Below are positions 60,162 through 64,000 of a stretch of DNA of 64,000 nucleotides, piece after piece. Origin of the DNA: JASHPR01 sp963833885 (GTDB lineage Bacteria > Actinomycetota > Actinomycetes > Streptosporangiales > Streptosporangiaceae). The position numbers and the translations under genes were made by a program. The stretch spans positions 1 through 64,000 of the forward strand of contig CAWHZU010000004.1 in NCBI GenBank assembly GCA_963833885.1. Reading direction: 5' to 3'. Positions within the stretch are counted from its first letter, which is position 1. Every line of letters starts with the position of its first letter. The notes beneath the pieces are model-generated. The model worked only from the letters and a program-made list of their open reading frames with translations, did not search any database and was not told the DNA's origin.

Positions 60162-61529
60162 GTGGCGGGCTACATGAAGTCGGCCGTGGTGTCCGCGCAC
60201 CTGGACGCGCTGGCATCCAGCTACCCGACGCTGTGCACCCGGTCCGCGTCTGGCGACTGGAAGCCCGGCTGGGCAGGCGCCACGAGCGGGTACCTGAAGA
60301 TCGGCGTGACCACCGCGGCCAGCCCGTCGCAGCGCTGGGCCGTGCTGATCACCGGCGGGGTGCACGCGCGGGAACTGGCGCCGCCGGACTCGCTGGTCAG
60401 CTTCCTGGAGAAGCTGCTCGCCGCCTACGCCGGAAGCAGCGCCATCACCTACCCGTCATGGACCGACCCGGTGGCCGGGATCGTGTACGACTCGTTCACC
60501 ATTCCCTGGCCGTGGGTGCGCAAGGCCGTCGAGAGCCTCGACATCTACGTCGTCCCGCTGGTCAACGACGACGGCCGCGACTACGTCCTGGCCACCCTGC
60601 CGAACCCCGTTCAATACGACCAGCAGAGTCAGGCAAAGCTGTGGCGCAAGAACCGGCGCCCAGCCCCGTCTGGCGTGACCGACCCGAATGGGATCGGCGT
60701 CGACCTCAACCGGAATTTTGACGTCGTCTGGAATTTCCCGGACTTCTACAACATGAGCCTGTCCGACGTCGACGTGCATTCCTCGACAAATCCGCTGGAT
60801 TACAGCTACATCGGGCCATCAGCCGAGTCGGAGCCGGAGACGCAGAACGTCGCGAACCTGATGCGCGCCAAGGACATCAGCTACTTCCTCGACGTTCACG
60901 CGTACTCGCGAGACGTGCTCTATTCGTGGGGCACCGAGACCGACCAGTCCACCGACCAGAACATGACCTTCACCAACCAGGCGACGTGGAAAAGCAAGCG
61001 CGACGGCACGCACGAGTCCGGGTACGCGGAGTACATCCCGGCCATCACCGCAAAGACCCTCGAGGCGGCCGCCCAGCACATCAGCGACCAGATCCTGGCC
61101 AAGGCCGGCGGCTCCAGCCCGAACGCGCAGGCGCGGTCGACGTACACGGTGAAGCAGAGCGCCGCGCTGTACGTCACCACCGGGGCGAGCGATGACTACT
61201 GCTTCAGCCGCTGGTTCGCCCCGGCCACGGGCGGCGCCGCGATCAGCCCGGTGCAGGCCTTCACGCTCGAGGTCGGCGGCGACCCCGCCGACGGGGCCGA
61301 CCACGACGAGGGCCGGTTCACGCCCAACTACGTAAACCACTACCCGAAGCTGGAGCGGGAGATCCACGTCGCCGCGTGGACGTTCCTTTCGATGGCCGCG
61401 GGCACGAACTTCGTGCAGCCCGAGGCGCCGCCGCCGCCGGCCGGTTCCGGCTCGGGGTGCCGCAGTTCGGCCGCGTCCGTCCTCATCGTGCTCGTCGTGC
61501 TGATCGCCGCGCTGGTGATGCTGCGATGA
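60162..61529 (+). CDS. M14 family zinc carboxypeptidase with C-terminal membrane anchor
   Basis: A 455-residue M14 peptidase starting at GTG. Zinc ligands are H68 and E71 in GGVHARE and H246 in FLDVHAYS; R184 in NRNF binds the substrate; the catalytic Glu is E370 in FTLEVGG. There is no N-terminal signal peptide, but residues ~420-455 hold a Pro/Gly linker, a Cys, and one membrane helix (SVLIVLVVLIAALVML) at the very end, a tail anchor. Its stop overlaps the DUF6603 start (ATGA). Substrate unknown. Confidence 0.9.
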   Translation: MAGYMKSAVVSAHLDALASSYPTLCTRSASGDWKPGWAGATSGYLKIGVTTAASPSQRWAVLITGGVHARELAPPDSLVSFLEKLLAAYAGSSAITYPSWTDPVAGIVYDSFTIPWPWVRKAVESLDIYVVPLVNDDGRDYVLATLPNPVQYDQQSQAKLWRKNRRPAPSGVTDPNGIGVDLNRNFDVVWNFPDFYNMSLSDVDVHSSTNPLDYSYIGPSAESEPETQNVANLMRAKDISYFLDVHAYSRDVLYSWGTETDQSTDQNMTFTNQATWKSKRDGTHESGYAEYIPAITAKTLEAAAQHISDQILAKAGGSSPNAQARSTYTVKQSAALYVTTGASDDYCFSRWFAPATGGAAISPVQAFTLEVGGDPADGADHDEGRFTPNYVNHYPKLEREIHVAAWTFLSMAAGTNFVQPEAPPPPAGSGSGCRSSAASVLIVLVVLIAALVMLR

Positions 61530-64000
61530 CCGCCGATGACGGCGGCACCCTGCAGGGGCTTGCCAGCGCGCTGACCGACGCCGTGGCGCCGCTGCAGACC
61601 AGGCTGGCCGCGGGCGACGTCACCGGCCTGCTCGCCGACCTGGGTCTCAGCCTGCCGTCGTCGCTGAGCGGCCTGCCGCAGTTCAGCGACGCCGCCAGCG
61701 CGGCGATCACCGCGGTGGAGGGCCTGGCCGCGCCGCTGGCCGCGCTGGCCAGCGCGGTCGAGGGCGAGGACGTCGGCGCGATCGTCTCCGCCACCACCAC
61801 ACTGCTGCAGGCGATCGGCGCCGTGATCACCGCGCTGAAAAACCTGGCCAACGCGCTGAGCGAGGTGGCCACCGAGCTGTCCGGGATCACTCCCGGGCGA
61901 CGTGACCAGCTTCGCCGAGACGCTCGGCGAGAAGCTGCTCGAGTACGTGATCATCGAGTTCCTCGACGGCTACCGCCCGGTCCTGCTGCGCGTGCTGACC
62001 CTGCTCGGGATCGCCGACCTCGATAACGTGCCGCCCGTCTCGGGCGACCCGGCCAAGGTCGCCTACCAGCGGCACGACCTGACCCTGTCCAATGCGGGAA
62101 GCCTGCTCTCCGACTCCGCCAGCTATCTGCTCACTCTGTACGGCTGGAACACCGCCAGCCTCAACGCCGCCGGCATGCTCCAGCGGATCAGCAACCTGTT
62201 CACCGAGTTCGGCGTCCCGTCCTCCTACGACCAGGCGACGACCACCCTGACCGTGCTGCCCTTCGTGTTCTCACCGACCACCGGCCAGAATCCGCAGGGG
62301 CTGGCCGCCGTGCTGGGCGTCGCGATCACGGACGGCGCCACGGTCACAGTCCCCTCCATGCTGCCGCCCGGGTGGAACCTCCAGCTCATCGCCGCCGGCG
62401 CGCTCGACGCGGGCATTGAGCTGGACATCCTGCCGCCTGGCCAGCTCGAGGTACACGCGACAGCCACCGTGAACGGGTCGCTGCAGATCTCGGCCACCCG
62501 GACGGCGGACCCTGGCCAGCAGCTGACAATCATCGGCATCCCCGGCGTCGCGACGCTGGCCGCGACGTCGCTGGCAACCTCGATCGGCGCTCAATACCAC
62601 TGGGATCCCGGCTCGGGCCTCGGCCGCGGCGCGTTCGTGATCGGCACATCGGTCACCGGCGGCAAGTTCACCGTCGGGGTGTCCAACGCGGACGGGTTCG
62701 TCGCCAGCCTGCTGTCCGGCCTGGACATCGAGCTCGACTTCGACCTGCAGCTCGGCTGGGCCGGCGACCGCGGCTTCTACATCGGCGGGAACGCGGGTCT
62801 CGGCACCACCATCGGCGTGCACGCCACGATCGGCCCGTTCGTCCTCGACAGCGTCAGCCTGGAGCTCACCGCGTCGGGCACCGGGCTCGCACTGGAGACC
62901 AGCGTCACCGGCAGCGGATCGCTCGGCCCGATCTCGGCGTCCGTCGAGCGGATCGGCGCGATCACCACGCTCGGCCTGACCCCCGGTAACCTCGGGCCCG
63001 CCCAGCTCGACCTGGCGTTCAAGCCACCCACCGGGCTCGGCATCCTGGTCGACGCGGGCGTCGTCACCGGCGGCGGGTTCATCTCCTATGACCCGGCCAC
63101 GGGCGAGTACGCGGGTGCGGTCGAGCTGTCCCTGCTCGGGCTCTCGATCAAGGCGATCGGCGTGCTGGACACCAAGCTCCCCGACGGCACGCCCGGGTTC
63201 TCGTTCCTGATCATCCTGACGTTCGACCTGCCGCCGATCCAGCTCGGCTTCGGGTTCACGCTGAACGGGGTCGGCGGGCTGTGCGGGATCAACCGGACGA
63301 TGGTGATCGACGCCCTGCAGGCCGCGCTGCAGGCGCATCATCTCGACTCGATCCTCTTTCCGCCCGACCCGGTCGCGGACGCCCCGCAGATCATCAGCGA
63401 CATCCGCACGATCTTCCCGCCGATGGCCGGCCACTACGTGTTCGGCCCGATGCTCGAGGTGGGCTGGGGCACGCCGACGCTGATCACGATGGAACTCGGC
63501 GTGATCATGGAGGTGCCGGACCCGGTCCGGATCGCGCTGCTCGGCAGCCTGCACATGGCGCTGCCCGACGACAACGCCGCGCTCATCCAGATCCAGATCG
63601 ACATCCTCGGCACCCTGGACTTCGGCACCGACCAGCTGTCGATCGAAGGCCTGCTGTACGACTCCTACATCCTGGCGTACGAGCTCTCCGGCTCGATGGC
63701 GCTGCAGCTGAACTGGGGCGCCAGCCCGGACTTCGCGCTGTCGATGGGCGGGTTCTTCCCCGGCTACCAGCCCCCGCCGGGGTTCCCGGCCATGCAGCCG
63801 CTGACGGTCAGCATCGGGGACGGCGACGTCGTGCAGCTCAGCTGCACCTCGTACCTGGCGGTCACGTCCAACAGCTTCCAGTTCGGCGCGGCGATGCAGG
63901 CCTACGCCTCGGCGGGCGGGTTCACCGTGCGCGGCCACGTCGGCTACGACGCGCTGTTCACGTTCAACCCGTTCGGCTTCGACATCGACTTCTCGGCCGG
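61526..64000 (+). CDS. DUF6603 giant protein, one +1 shift near 61895, C-terminus beyond window
   Basis: The ATG at 61526 overlaps the M14 stop. The first ~123 residues are Ala/Leu-rich helices (GLASALTDAVAPLQTRL, LLQAIGAVITALKNLANAL). At CTCCCGGGCGAC one extra G shifts the frame; from 61899 it is open to the end of the window. That part is a long beta-rich chain with repeated Gly-rich amphipathic strands and the DUF6603 segment GPMLEVGWGTPTLITMELGV, PDPVRIALLGSL, QIDILGTLDFGTDQLSIEG. DUF6603 proteins are very large and of unknown function; the alternating pattern suggests a beta-solenoid or barrel-like tube. Confidence 0.8.

Noticed and set aside
62271..63938. 555-codon minus-strand open frame opposite the DUF6603 gene
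   Set aside because: Composition dominated by Arg, Asp, His and Gly with no conserved motif; the plus strand encodes recognisable DUF6603 sequence.
1..64000. tRNA or rRNA genes
   Set aside because: No T-arm-like GGTTCGAATC-type signatures or rRNA-like stretches were seen on either strand by eye; a covariance-model scan would be needed for certainty.

Overview
The window is high-GC actinobacterial chromosome. The family content points to a filamentous actinomycete: a XRE-DUF5753 regulator with DUF397 partners, a RsbW-like ATP-binding protein, an F420-type LLM oxidoreductase, a DUF1707 protein, a DUF4331 protein, a Trypco2 protein and a DUF6603 giant. GTG and TTG starts and 4-nt ATGA overlaps are common. 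No rRNA, tRNA or CRISPR array was seen. The stretch looks like an accessory chromosome arm: many oxidoreductases and regulators, two transposon traces, three toxin/regulator modules and an unusual number of genes broken by single-base shifts.

Layout. 1-6.7 kb: secreted serine hydrolase (cut by the window edge), SDR, a CocE-type hydrolase split by two +1 shifts, VOC protein, shortened TetR and a winged-helix protein. 6.5-10.1 kb: fused MFS/spermidine-synthase membrane protein, flanked on one side by an SDR gene and on the other by a ~155-bp copy of that SDR family's 3' end. 10.2-18.4 kb: XRE regulator, YefM/YoeB pair, LLM-RidA-alcohol dehydrogenase operon, SRPBCC protein, nitroreductase, a frameshifted gene ending in 43-bp tandem repeats, a kinase of the aminoglycoside/hydroxyurea type, and a VapBC45-like toxin pair. 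18.5-20.2 kb: anti-sigma-like ATPase and decayed XRE-DUF5753/DUF397 genes. 20.3-24.2 kb: minus-strand group with TatC, a DUF4331 protein and a Tat-signal protein. 24.5-29.8 kb: histidine kinase/response regulator pair, NAD(P)-binding protein, LysR, threonine-synthase-like enzyme. 29.8-31.5 kb: IS110-family element.

31.7-34.7 kb holds a secreted or lipid-anchored protein, a PPOX-fold protein and a UbiA-like membrane protein. 34.6-41.1 kb is a compact catabolic-looking cluster: SDR, DHDPS/aldolase family protein, GntR/FCD regulator, two DUF4438 proteins and a Gfo/Idh/MocA oxidoreductase, mostly joined by 4-nt overlaps, with a second Gfo/Idh/MocA gene divergent. Two matching palindromes (GTCGA-N3-TCGAC) lie in the divergent gap. 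41.4-45.7 kb: L,D-transpeptidase, IS630 remnant, ABM-fold protein, DUF397, XRE-DUF5753 and three small ORFs. 45.7-53.3 kb: two TetR-controlled redox/membrane/hydrolase groups, several members frameshifted. 53.3-55.3 kb: dimethylargininase, DUF1707 protein, MarR.

The most unusual part is 55.5-64.0 kb. A 722-residue CHAT protease carries at its N-terminus a domain that looks like an MmoB/DmpM monooxygenase coupling protein. It is translationally coupled to a Trypco2 protein. Next come a divergent beta-barrel heme-binding-type protein, then an 88-residue protein, an M14 metallocarboxypeptidase with a C-terminal membrane anchor, and a DUF6603 giant that runs off the window. CHAT and Trypco2 are known parts of predicted conflict systems; the combination seen here is not one I recognise.
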